Positions 26,155 to 39,000 of a stretch of 64,000 nt of DNA are shown here, in pieces. The DNA is from Rhopalosiphum padi (Eukaryota; Arthropoda; Insecta; Hemiptera; Aphididae): the NCBI RefSeq assembly GCF_020882245.1, contig NC_083600.1:5394001-5458000 (forward strand), read 5' to 3'. How positions within the stretch are numbered: the first letter of the stretch is position 1; every line of letters begins with the position of its first letter. Below the pieces are notes generated by a model, which saw nothing but the letters and a program-made list of their open reading frames with translations, was not told where the DNA came from and searched no databases. The translations under genes and the position numbers were made by a program.

Positions 26155-26560
26155 GTAATAATAATATATTAATAATATGTGCGTCGGCGGTATTTTCATT
26201 AAAATATTTATAGATTAAATCATTCGATTATGTTAAATAGCTGAGAACACGGAAGCAGAGACGATCGGAACCGTGTACCGGAATGCCGAGCATGTTCGGG
26301 TCCACGAGGAATCGATTGTGCTGGCAAGAATCCCTAGAAACTTTCCATAGGTAATTTCCGAGAACCGGCGGGGATTTCGCGTACGAAAGTTTTAACAATT
26401 CGTGTTTTCTCGTCGGCCCACGCCATCCGAGCGGAATACGTGAATTTAATAATACCTTTTGTATATTTGCGTTATATTAGGCACACCGACTTTGCCAATA
26501 GTTAATTATACGACGTTGTGTCAGTAAATAACGCGATGCGTGTCTGAATTTCGTGCCTAT
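25701..26560. promoter_or_regulatory. Moderately GC-rich island with (AAT)n array
   Basis: A CpG-enriched patch at 25700-26010 and another at 26240-26440 flank an AAT array at about 26117-26166 that includes one AGT interruption. A plus frame at 25745-26044 contains a lysine run made by a poly(A) tract. It has no homology I recognise. Confidence 0.33.
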
Positions 26561-27435
26561 ACCATGCAGATGTTGTATTAAATTAAGCTCAGCCTCCGAA
26601 AACAAAATTTGTTATTGTTTATAATATTAATATACTGGTAAAACACATATTTTGAGCAATTTTATAACGGCCGTTTTAATGAACGTACAATATCATTATT
26701 TTATTCCCATTATATATCATATAATAATATATTGCGCTGTACATTCAAACTTTAATTTTAGAACGTAAATTATTTTTAATAGAAAATATTTATTAACGTT
26801 TTTTTTCTACCGTTTTTCTCGGTTACTACGCAATACTGCAGTACATACATATATATCTACCAGTCAATGGGTGGAAATTATAAATTCTTTACAGTGGGAA
26901 AACCGTTTTTTTATGTCATCTTTTATTAAGTCGATAGAATAAACGTAGGTACGTATATACACTTGCACGTCGTAATTGCAAAAAAAAATAATAAATACAT
27001 TTACACATATACAAATGAGAGATTAAAATAATATTTTTATCACGTAGCGTTAGAGTAAACACTGACTTACAAAGATATCTTAATGGTATTGTGATATCTG
27101 TATATATTATTATATATTATGCACACGTACGAAGTATTACACATAATATATGCTATTATGTAAGTATATTACATTATACGTATAAGTAAATTATTTGTGC
27201 GTTGTTCATATTATTTCAATTATAAATATTCACGTTCAGATCGTATATAGAAATATATATATATTGAATAATTATGTGGATCCAAGTGCGAGTATGATGT
27301 ATTATACTATTATAATATGTGCAAACCAATTAGCACGCGAGTGGATTGAAATTTTAGCTTAGCATTGGATTCTGGATAAATGTCATTGCGTATTTACGTC
27401 TATATGTCATAAGCACATATAAGCGTGTTGTAGGA
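26561..27435. other. AT-rich non-coding DNA
   Basis: TA-rich stretch with no open frame, repeat array or RNA gene supported. Confidence 0.5.
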
Positions 27436-27500
27436 CGGTTGACTAAGCGGGCTGAGAGCTTTTTTTTTATTACCTATACCTGCCGGTTCGATAAACTAAA
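27436..27500 (+). repeat. tRNA-like A/B box pair, possible SINE head
   Basis: tgactaagcggg at 27440-27451 matches the RNA polymerase III A box (TRGCNNAGYNGG) at all but one fixed position. ggttcga at 27485-27491 matches the core of the B box (GGTTCRANNCC), although the trailing CC is lost. The 45-base spacing is right for a tRNA or tRNA-derived SINE. No acceptor-stem pairing or anticodon arm is apparent, so it is not a functional tRNA gene. A T9G10 tract follows at 27506-27524, and no clear 3' end of a SINE can be defined. Confidence 0.3.
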
Positions 27501-27860
27501 AATGGTTTTTTTTTGGGGGGGGGGAGGGTTAAGGCTTCAAAAACTCAGTTCATTAGCCTGCGGAACTGTGGGAGAGAGTATATACTGTAGGTTTTTTAGG
27601 TTGGATAGGTTTAAACTGCACGTGAGTGTATGTGTGGCAAGGATTCGTCGCTAAAAATGGTTATTTTAGCATATCGGTTTTATTTTTATAATGTGCTCAG
27701 TCTATGCGGCGGCGCTCCGACGGATAGATAGGGTCGTGAATGTTTACAGAATATCTCGTCCTCCGAATCGGCAGAGGTGTATGTGCTGTCAAAACATATA
27801 CAAGAAATACGGCCACGCTATCCCTATTTGACCAGAGATTAAGTTCGTTATTGTTATATT
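27501..27860. other. Mixed non-coding DNA with T9/G10 tract
   Basis: A run of nine T then ten G, an A and three more G (27506-27528) is unusual for this window. The DNA to about 27830 is less AT-biased than its surroundings. The plus frame at 27439-27654 translates the G run as poly-Gly and has no other merit. Confidence 0.4.
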
Positions 27861-30800
27861 TTGTCACCTATGATAATATTTGAGGTATGGCCAAACGCGA
27901 GAATCTATTATAATAGTCACTATATGTGTACCTATCGTATTTTATTATGGATTGCGATAATATGATGTGTGAAAGTGTTATAGAGCAAACGCCATATTGA
28001 CGATATTCATAATTATATTTTGTGTTTTCCGATAAAAAAAATACACTGAAACAATGATAAAAATTATTTATACCCACTCGGAAAAGGTGATTTTTTTCAT
28101 ACATTAGAATTTAGAGCTATTTTTCGTGTCGGTAGAATTATTACAAGATCGAGAACGGTCGAAACCGTGCAGTCAGTAATTGAGAAAAGTTTTTATGTGT
28201 CTAGACATTCGATATCACGACACATAACGTAAATTTCTAGTCTAAACCATTATGAAACGGGAAATCATTTTATTTTTATTATTGTTAAATCGTTGACGTA
28301 TTCAAATTGTGTAATATCGCGTTCAATATTCCGTCGTTACGGAATTGGCATAGACCAAAAATTGGGGCGAACATAATAAATTTAAATTGTTTGCCGAGGT
28401 CAAACTTGTACGTAAATAAAGAAATTTATAATCAAATGGCATGTATAAGTAATGCTGCAATGATCTGTTGACCACAAACACAAAATTGTAACAATTTATT
28501 GTCATCGCATGCGTGCGTAAAAAATACCGATAAAATTATGGTGGATTTCCGATTATCCGAAGGTTATTTATACGAGTTACGGGAACACAAATAAAAACTT
28601 AATGTGATACGTTACACCACATACCAAACATTTTTCTTCAAAATATATACCACGGTTTAACTAAAAATTTTGAATTCTTAACACAATCATTTTGTCGGAA
28701 AATCGATTTTCCAATTTATACTATAAAAAAAAAACATTTTTGGGATAATCTAGTTCTCAACTGCGGTATATGGTCATCATTCTTAATATTTCATAAATTA
28801 ATTATTTTTGATGAACGTTGAACACTATTTATTGGTACCTATTCTTAAATCTATTAGCAATACCAAAAATTACAAATTTATTAATATGATAGAGTTAATT
28901 TACCAGACTGAGTGTATAATGACGAATCGTTTAAATACATTTTCGGCATTTTTACGGCATTTTCGTTTTGCATATTTTCACATTTTGAACAATTTTATTA
29001 TTGTATTCGACAAACAACGGCGTCGACCACAATATTAATTATACGCAAGAAATTATTTTGTTATACATGTCTAAAGCGACGCATGAAAATGTATAAAATC
29101 ATCTTTGTCCGCCATCACTTTTAGTATATAGTTGTGCTAACTTCGTATCTTCGGGTACCTACTAATAAATAATACAGTCTCACTGACACTTTCTACATAC
29201 ACCGTGCGTGGCACGAAATTCAATTAGATTGGAAAACACGTCCAGCACACAACTTTTTAATTTTGCACGCGACACACACACACACACACACACACATATA
29301 AAAAGCCTAACTACGCATGCGTGTACTACACATTATTGCATTTGACCGTTCTTTGAACTACTCCACACGTACAAGGGACTAAATATTTATATATTATGTT
29401 TATGTGTATACATAACCGCTGTGGTGTGCGATATACGCGTACATGTTATTATATATTATGTGCGGCCGAAGAATGTAATAGTACTACGCCACGTGTGTTG
29501 TACACTGTGTGTAGCGAATAGAACATCACACCTTTAAACGCACCACAATTTTTAATTAACGTAACGATAAATATACTTGACGACTTTTCGCGCACTTCAT
29601 CGCGTATTTATTATTTTTTTGGTAGGTACTTTTTCCAGCGACAACGTCCCACTCACGCCCCAGCACGTACTTATTCGCATTCGAGTCTTCACGCACGTTC
29701 GAGTTAGTTTTTGTTCTAAAACATTTTCTCGTCTTTTAAAAGTACATTTTCCTTTCATATTTGTGGCTCGACCGTTTCCGTATTATACGATTTTAAATTG
29801 TAAAATATCAAATACTTAATTAATTTAATTAAAACGTGTATAACTCGTTCCTTTTCCGTCTCGTTAAATTTAGTTTTTCAATGTACTATCAACTTACCTT
29901 ATTAAGTGTGTATTGAGAGAACATCGTTTTTATTTTAAAAGGTTTCAACTGTAACAAAAAAGAAAAAATCGTCAAATTATTTGCCAACTTTGTAAAAAAA
30001 AAAAAAAATCATAGTTTCCAGTCTTCGGAAATGATTATTAAATAATATAAAATTCACTGTCTACCAAATGATGTCTTAACCGAAAATTACAATAAATGTG
30101 AATTAAAATTAGTGATAAGTATCACCCGCCTATTATTTGTGACATGCGGTGCGACGTGCAACGATAACTGCAGATAAGTAAATTGAATAACCATTTTAGC
30201 GACGTGTTTTCAAACGTTTGGATTCCTTAAGGAATTATGATTTGTAAATATTTAGAATTTTTCATGCGTGTATATATTTTACATGCGATTAGGACATTTT
30301 TTTTTTATAAATAAATGAACAAACGACATATTCCTAGTCAAATACGATCCATTTCGGTCAACGAGCGTTGTACGAATAACCTAGTTGCATATTATAGTAC
30401 CGTATATATTCGTACGGAATATAGTTTGAAGTCTCGAATAAAACGGTATCATTTTTGGTGGCTGACGTTTATATATTTTTTTTTCTATTAGACCTCAAGG
30501 TATTTATTATTTACATCGAACTCGACCTTTGGCGAGCCGGTCCTTTTGCAGATCCATTCTGTGTACCTGCGCTTGTTATTAGGGTGGGCTATTCGCTGTC
30601 GTTTTGAGTTTTACGACTGCGGACGCGAAACACATCCGAGCTCTGGAATTCAATAAAGATAATGTAAAACATCAACGTGCCGGACTGTCCGGTTTTAAAG
30701 TGTCGGTGGCATTTTAAGCAATGAATAAAATATGATAGTCCGCAGTAACCGCTATTATCTTTACATTTTAGCGTCTATTCATAAATTCACGATCATTGTA

Positions 30801-33800
30801 TAGAAAAAAAAAATATCTACGACGGAGAGGGAGTAAAGTTTGGTCGGTTTTAAATTTCTTCAATAATACTATTATTAGTTATCGAACGGAATTCCTACTA
30901 TAATATAGTAATATCATTATACCTGTGTATTATAATACGTATGTAATATATATGGTAGTTGACGGTAAGGATTTTTTATTTTCTTAACCATAAAAATAAT
31001 GAAGTTATTGTAAGGCATAACAAACGTGTCAAACATGATACCGTACACCAGGTTTTGAATTCTAGCCTTCTAGGTTAGGTTCAGCAAGCAGATTAATTGT
31101 CTTAATATATTTTAGAAAACAATTTATTATTGTAATTATGCGAAAAAACCAATTATGTTTAAATGCCATATCCCATAATGGCATATTATATTATATAAAG
31201 TAGATACCTATAACAGTGCCGTAATGTCATATGACGTGTCACTGTTAGTGTTTTATTTCGTATACTGCAATAATATGAAATATAAATTTCCCTCGGACAA
31301 TATATAATAATTCGAATAACCATATACTGTAATATTATTACGAATATAATATTATGTGGGTACATTTTTTATACATTCACTTTTTTCCCTATATAATCGT
31401 ATAAAGTACAATAATAAAAATCCGGACGAATTGATTTTGAGCTAATCAAGAACAATAAATTGATAAAACTATAATATAGACAGTCTGATAAATTAGTAAA
31501 TTACCTTTACGGCCAAACTATTGTGAGCATGTACAATGATAATTTACACGAGTACAACGAAGTAATTATAAATTAGTCTAATCATTAATAAATTCTTCGT
31601 AACTAAACCATGTTAAGTAATTAATTAGCTACCTTGAAAATTAAATAGTTCTTAGAACACATTCATTTAAATTTTAAATTTATATATTATTCTAGTCATA
31701 TTATTTTATAATCCTACCAAAAGTAACGGCGTTTAGTAGTTTATAACAACAAAATGAATTATCTATTATAAATTATTATATTCGGTTTAAATAAATTAAT
31801 AATAAATTAAAAATAAATAAATAATTATTATTTGTATATAATGCAATATGAGTTTACAACAATAATCAATTATTTAAATTAATTTTAAACAATAGCACCA
31901 GCTAATCTCGAGCAATTGTTACCTACCTACCAACGGCTTACGATTTATCAGTGCTTATGAATATAATTCATTTTAATCCTATTTAAAACAACGTATGCTA
32001 ATTATTGTTCCGTATTTAGGATTTTATAACAATATTCTTTTAAATAAAATCGTATGTCCTTTTGTGTTTGTTTTTAAGTAAGTTTTTCAAAAGAAGTCTT
32101 ACTCCTTAAACAACTCTTCGATAACAATAGGGCAATCTAATAGTCGGCTTCCAAATTGAGAAACACTCGAGTACACCGGCAAACAATGGAAACTTGTATA
32201 TTCCTCTTTTAGATTGAAGATCCGAAAAAATGATTGGTTGAGAGCTGCTAGTATTTCCAAAGAACACTTAAATGAATCCCTAGTTGTATGCGTCTCGGTG
32301 TTTGTATGCTAATTTAATTTAGAATAAATTGGCGGAAGCTTCATTTTACAGTTTTGGACTTACGGTTTATTAATCATAAACTGGTCATCGTATTGTAATA
32401 AAAAAAAATTCAAGAAACCCTCGTAAACCAAAGATATAAAGAAAAAATAAACTTCTGCCCAAACGTTTATTGTCTGAAAACATTTAAGAATACTAACTCG
32501 TAGTTTTAAATAATTACAAACATAAAATATCGTTGTAATCATTGTTTAGTAATTTAACTGACGATATTTAATTTAATTTAAAAGTCTATATAAATCCAAT
32601 ATTAATAGGTAGTATTTTTAGTGACGACACATTTTTATCACATCGCTGTCAATACAATTACAGTTAACCGTGTCAATGTGTAATCAGTAAAGTAAATTAA
32701 TATTAATGGAACATTTAATATTATGTTTTCATACCGCCGCTGCACAATAATTATTGTAATTTATTCGCAATAAAAAATATTTTATTTAAAATCCTATTCT
32801 ACAGATCAAAAAATCTGAACTTTATATGGTTTCAGGCCGAAAGTCTTTCAATTTCAGACATCTAACGAGTAGAACAGGATGGGAACGAGAATTTTATTGC
32901 TATAAATCAGCGTATCCCAAACTTTTGACTAAGAAGCTTGTTCGACTGGTAGCTTGCACTTTTTTAAGAATTATATCAAGTATCTCTTTTAATTACTCGC
33001 GTATTAGAAACCACAGAGCTAAAAATAAATATAATATAGTTCAAATTGTATTTATATTGTTTTTCCTACCTATTTTAATTATATTATCATAAATCCATTA
33101 AAGTATTTCGTTTTATAAACAAGACATAAGTTATCAGTTATAATGCATCAAAATTATGAAAATGTATCAAAACTTAACTCATAATTTTTATTCAAACTAC
33201 CTAAAATTACGTATATTTATAAATGTTTATAAATTAAAATAATTTAAAATCAATATATTATAATATGTATTAAATGAATACCAAAAATACATACACAAAA
33301 AAAAAACGATAAATTGACTATACGATAATTGACTGTTTGAAAAAAAACTTAAATATCCAAAGAACTTTCAAATTTTGCTTTTATATGATTAAAAAATATT
33401 ACATTAAAATGTCAGCTAATATTGTAAACTAATTAACTTATAATTTTTTATCAATTCATATTTAACTTTTCCCATCCGAATGACGTATTGACTTGTTGAA
33501 ATTTAAAATAAATACAACATTGATCAATACATTTTTTGAAGTTTTCTAAACAATTCATAAGTCAGTATGTACCAAGGTATATACTATAAATACGCAACAT
33601 TGTTAATGTATTAATTAATAATTTTAAAGAATCTCTCGTCAAAACTCGAGCATATCGAATAGATTATAGATACTACACATTCACTGCCATACAGAAACAG
33701 ACTGAGTACGATTCACGGTCGGCAAGTTGTCAACCACTGGTGGTGTATAAATAATAGAAAGAAAAACAATCGCTAAAAACCAATATCGTTCACCGAACAG

Positions 33801-34330
33801 TTTTAATTTAAGGTTCAGACACCTCCATTTCGACAGTTATACTTATAAAGTTACAGATTGATTATTTTCTTCGCCATAAACGCATAACTAAGATTATTCA
33901 TTTGCATTACAAAAACTGTTGGGTGTAATATTATGTTAATGATAGATATAGGAACCGTTCCTAAATTGTTATTTTCCAAGTCGAGTAATATTTATAATTT
34001 ACAATTACAATAATAAAGAAAATTATCAATATTAAGTATATAGTGTAAAGTTTACTAACGTAAAACAAATTCCTTTTGAATTAAAAATTAAACGCATACG
34101 CGCCGAAATTTTAGATATTTATGTTGATTGTATGTGTGTCTATGTTATGAGTGTGGTGCACTGTCAGCTTTACACGGTCGACGATTATGATGATGGCGTC
34201 ATCATATTATTTTTGTACAAAGCTAATTTTTATACCTTCTGGTAATAATCTTCGATGTAAATACCTGCTACTTATGTGCATTCAATATTTTAACACTATC
34301 AAAACAGCAAATATATTTGGTTTTGTAAAG
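27861..34330. other. AT-rich non-coding desert
   Basis: About 6.5 kb without supported genes. Included are a (CA)n array at 29272-29296, moderately GC-rich patches near 29640-29700 and 30520-30700, and a frame at 32826-33092 that follows a gtttcAG acceptor-like string. That frame has no domain resemblance and an AT-driven composition. A string at 28751-28768 (tagttctcaactgcgg) resembles the inside of a hAT end but has no partner. Confidence 0.5.
29272..29296 (+). repeat. (CA)n microsatellite
   Basis: About twelve CA units in a pure run, flanked by gcacgcga and tatataaaaa. Confidence 0.93.
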
Positions 34331-34334
34331 TCAA

Positions 34335-36050
34335 AATCAGGATGATAGTCGGACGCCGCCGGCATATAGTTTGAAAAATGATTTCCAAACAAATATTAGT
34401 GTATAGTTTCGTGAAATGTCCACGTCAGAAAGTTAAGTGGAGAAAAAAAAACAAAAAAAAAAATTACGACGACTACGTCGTCTCGAAAAATCGGAATGTC
34501 GAGCATCGATATGACTTATACACGATAATGCTTAGAACAGTCGAACTTTTGACGTCGAGAATATCGGGAAAACGTTTTCGTTCAAGGTTAGGGGTGCGGG
34601 GAGGTCGCGGTGCGCAAGGTTTCGGTCAAACAGTCGGTCCGCCGCCATCGTGCGCGCGTTGCGTGCAGATGCCGCAAACATATACCTACGAGTCGATCGG
34701 TCGGAAACTTACAAACACGATATTATGTAATATCGCGGTATAGTGTGACGTACGATGTATAGGCAAGTACTTTGAAGTCCTTCACAACGACGGTGAAACC
34801 TTTAGCCGGATAATAAAGTCCTCGGCGGCGGATATCCTCAGTCGCCGCCGCACCAGAACGACGGGGTTTCGGTCGTGCGATCCGGGTCACGCACGCGCGG
34901 GTACAAAAAAATTACTCGCCGTATTTGATAAGAGCTCCTCTCCCCCCACCCCCGCTCCGTGCCACCCTTTTCGGACACAGGTATATACAGTGACCGCGGT
35001 AAGTGGTATATGTATACCTACATGCGTATTCCTCGTGCTCTTTTTGCATTAATACATTATTACCGCGAGTTGTGTGCATACCACGCAGACGTATACAGCA
35101 TATACATATTATAAGGTAGGGACATAATATTATTGTATATTATATGCATATATATATATATATATATATAAATATATATGTTATATACGAGAGTATATAC
35201 GAATATATATATTTGCGTATGCATATTATTCGTGTACGTGGGTATATTTTTCCCCCTATACTTTCGTCGGGTCAATAAGTCGTACTCCGCCTAGTTCTCC
35301 CATCGCAGTCCTCTGTTTACCTTTATTATCATTTTTTTTTTCGTCTTCGCGAGCGGTTGCGTCACATCGTTGCAGGCGATAGCCAACACAATGTTCGCAT
35401 TATTCACCTGATGCTTTTTCTCGATCTCCGTAATATACACACTGCAGCTGCTGCAGGTAGAGACGCATTATTATACGCGTATTATTATCTATACATTATA
35501 CGTTTGTACGTCTACTCGTATATTTATATACTAATACATATATACAAACATATATACGAGTACGCCCGAGCTAGCGTGTTTGCATTTGTTTGCTTGTTTT
35601 CCATTTTTTTTTTTCCCAGTCCATTTCAGTTTATCATATAAACGTATTTCATCGTGTGTGTGTGAGTGTGTACACGTCGTATACATATGCGTATACCCGA
35701 GGTCTCTTCTAACGAGCTACTTTAAATCGGCCGAGAAAGAATAACAAAACCGGTAAATTAGTCTTCTAAGATGTTTATCCTTGATTTGGGGGTGGGGGAG
35801 GGGAACCAGCGAGCCTCTGCGTGGTGATTTATGCGCTCAAGTTTTTCCTGTTGCAGCAGAAGGGACGACCGTGAATACGTGGTATTATGTATAGCCGTCG
35901 TTGTCATCGCCACTTTAACCGATACCTCGGTATCGTGGAAATGGAAGTTGTAATACCTATAAGTGTATTAAACGGTTTGCAGTACAATAGTACTGACTGA
36001 GTCTGTGCGTGATCTATTATAGTGGTGGCACGGTAGCCGCGTCAGTATAG
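34335..36050. promoter_or_regulatory. GC/CpG-rich island complex
   Basis: Several GC-rich patches lie here. The first is 34480-34960, with ggtgcggggaggtcgcggtg, ccgccgccatcgtgcgcgcg and ggcggcggatatcctcagtcgccgccgc. A C-rich tract lies at about 34939-34952. A third patch, 35280-35470, includes the near-palindrome ctgcagctgctgcag. A G-rich tract lies at 35789-35804. A (TA)n array at 35149-35170 separates the patches. The 121-codon plus frame at 34378-34743 starts from ATG but has a lysine-rich, poly(A)-driven first half and no family resemblance. A cluster of promoters or enhancers is the simplest reading. Confidence 0.42.
35149..35170. repeat. (TA)n microsatellite
   Basis: Eleven or so TA units inside a longer TA-biased block (35060-35240) that also carries gtatac and gcatat strings. 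Confidence 0.9.
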
Positions 36051-39000
36051 ACGACGAGTATGGCTTGAGGAAGACTAGCAACTTTTTCTTTTTTTTTTTT
36101 AAAAGTTTACTACACGAGTTCGATGCACTTTTATTCCTTTTAGAATCATTTAGAATCCGACAAATCACTTTCGCTATTCATTCGGCCGCCGTTCAACCAC
36201 GAAATCATATATAGTTATAATAAATTTGATATCTTCTAAACATATCCGCACTGTATGTAAAATACACACACACACACAAATATAAGTATAAATTATTTTC
36301 TTGATTCAATCGCCGTCGTGACTCATACCCGCCACCGACCAGTTGTTTTTCACAGCAAATGATCGCTTGCATCCGATCGCCGCCGACACAAGTCTCGATG
36401 AAACCAATTATTATTATAATATACGTAGCGAAATTAGTATTATTATACTATTGTTGGTTTTATACGAGTATCGAAGGTTAGATGAACATCGATTATTACG
36501 AACGAAAACAAATAGAAATCGTGGCTGTGTTTACAATAATATTCTGCTTATGTGGGTATAATAATTTCCAGTATATACTATATAATAATATTGTCCCTAG
36601 CTATGTATTCATACTGGAAAGGATGAAGTACTAAGTAGACTGATAAACTATTTCGAAATCTATTGATAATCTGCTTGCTGAGTTTATTTAGTCATATTGA
36701 TTTTTTTTTTAATTATATAAATGTTTATTTTAGTGATTACTCATCGTTTTAAAATTGTAAACATTTGTCCGAATAAGTAAATTATGATAATTTATTTCAT
36801 AAATAGTGAAAAAAAGTATATAATTTTTCAAAAATATTAGGTAAGTATACCTAGATATTTTGTTTTATGACAACATTATTTATTTTAATAAGAAATATAA
36901 AATGCATACTAAAAACATAATAAGAATAATATACGAGTAGGTATACGTGATTGTGAATACAAATATTATTGGGATTACGTGAGCCACCTTATTATTAGTA
37001 ACACTATTAGCTAGGGGTTGATTCTTTAGACTGTTAGAAGATTCCAACACAATTTTATTTTAAGTATAGATCGAGTACTTATTTCTGAAGTTATTAGCAT
37101 TAAATTGTAAAACCAAATAAAACTTATTTGTATAGCAAGATTAGGTGATACATTTTTTTCTCTAATAGAGTAGAAATAACTTCGATAAGTAATAACTGAA
37201 TTGATCTATCTTCAACTCGATTATAAAGCTTTATCTAAATTAATTAAGGAAGTTGAGGTAAGAGTGAGATTTTTCAAGAGTTACCTGATCAAGTTTGATA
37301 TTAACTTTGTGGAAGATCGAAGGGAGTGTTAGAACGTGGGTGTTCTTGTATACAATAATAAACTTAAAACTATATTTAACAGGTAATTTGTGATTATTTA
37401 GGTTTGGTTTCTTACGTCGCTCGAGATCTTTGTGAAATGCGTATTCCCTGTAGTTCACTGCAGCTAGGGTATAGTTACTGAGTAGAGAATGTATCTTTGT
37501 ATTGGGTTTTGCAGTGGGTTTGGACAGGTATAGATGATATTATGGTAGTAATCATCTAAAGAAGTAATTTTAGAATTACAAGTACAACATAAATTTTATG
37601 AATTTATTTATTATAAAAAAACTCGACTGTTATTCTACAGACTTACTATATAGGTGTCTGGCCGTCTGGGTGATAAAAGTTTGGATAAAATGTGGAATTT
37701 ATGTGTGTAATTTAAAATTACACAATATGCTATAATACACACTATATATACGATATATCTATCCTAGTTTAATAATTTTGATGATATATGGGTAAAATCT
37801 TAGTAACCATATTTTTTAAAAGTTTCACAACAATGTATACAACTATCTTGTATGAAATAGTTTGTATCTATGTAATGTTATTCTATTTAATATGCGTCTT
37901 TAATAAATAACCATATTTTATCTATAAGATTTAAAATATAATATTTATTCTTTAATATATAATATATTATTTAGAAAATATATTTCATACTTCCAAAACA
38001 AACTTCAGGTTTTTAATTTGTAAAATGTTGTAAAATGTTGTAGATGGTTATATACTTTTATACTTATATTTTATTGATCCATTCCAAAGTAATTCATACT
38101 TTGTAATACTGTTACAGTAACTCTATATAAGCCATCAATTTTACTAATAAGCTTATATCTCACTTTAGGATATTAACTGTGTTACATAAGATTTATTGTT
38201 ATACTCGTAGTATTACACATGATTTTAAAGTTAGTTTTTACATCACAGATTACAAATACATAAGTTGTATTCCTCAATTTGAAATAGAAAAAAGAAAAAA
38301 AATGATAACCTTAGTATTCGTATAATACATATAGTTTGTATGACAATATTATACACTTTATACACGAAAAGTATACATATATATATACCGGTTTACGACT
38401 TATAAATAAGTAATATAAATGTTAATCGTCAATGGTTTATAGTTGAAAAAATATATATCCGTCGTCGTGTTTTGAAAGTTTATATGAAAAAAATAACGAT
38501 TGTGCGCATTTCCATGGGAAAATTGAATTCATATGAATATTACCATCATTATGATGTCATTTGGCAGCTGTAAAAATACACTGTGTCATCATGACTGAAG
38601 TTAAAAAAGTTGTTAGGAACCAAAGATCGCAGTGTTGACACTTTAAAAAAAATCCATACAATGATATTGAGTGAACAGATTTTTTTGTGATTTGATGCAC
38701 TAAAGATTTTTTTCCTTAATTTAAACTGTATAAACAATGTACAAGAACGAATCTTATGATCACACATGATATTATAAGGTTATCTGCAGAATACCAAATG
38801 TCGCACAAAATATTTGTGGTCACAACGAACTCGATAATGGGGCATTTATCCTTTTTATTATTATTATTTCTAAAAGATTAAGTTCCAAATAAGTAAAAGA
38901 TATTACAAATTTACAACTAATAAATTTGTTTTATTTATCACCTTATTATACTGCAGTTATGTAGGATGGCTCAACAAGCATTCTCGCCTAACAATTTTCC

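Noticed and set aside
28751..28770. tagttctcaactgcgg, like the inside of a hAT end
   Set aside because: It lacks the leading CAG, no inverted partner was found, and the match is too short to call an element.
34378..34743. 121-codon ATG frame
   Set aside because: The first half is driven by poly(A)-derived lysine runs and the second by CpG-island composition; no domain is recognisable.
36068..36090. aggaagactagcaactttttct, resembling the microRNA miR-7
   Set aside because: Several mismatches fall in the mature region and there is no complementary arm nearby to form a hairpin.
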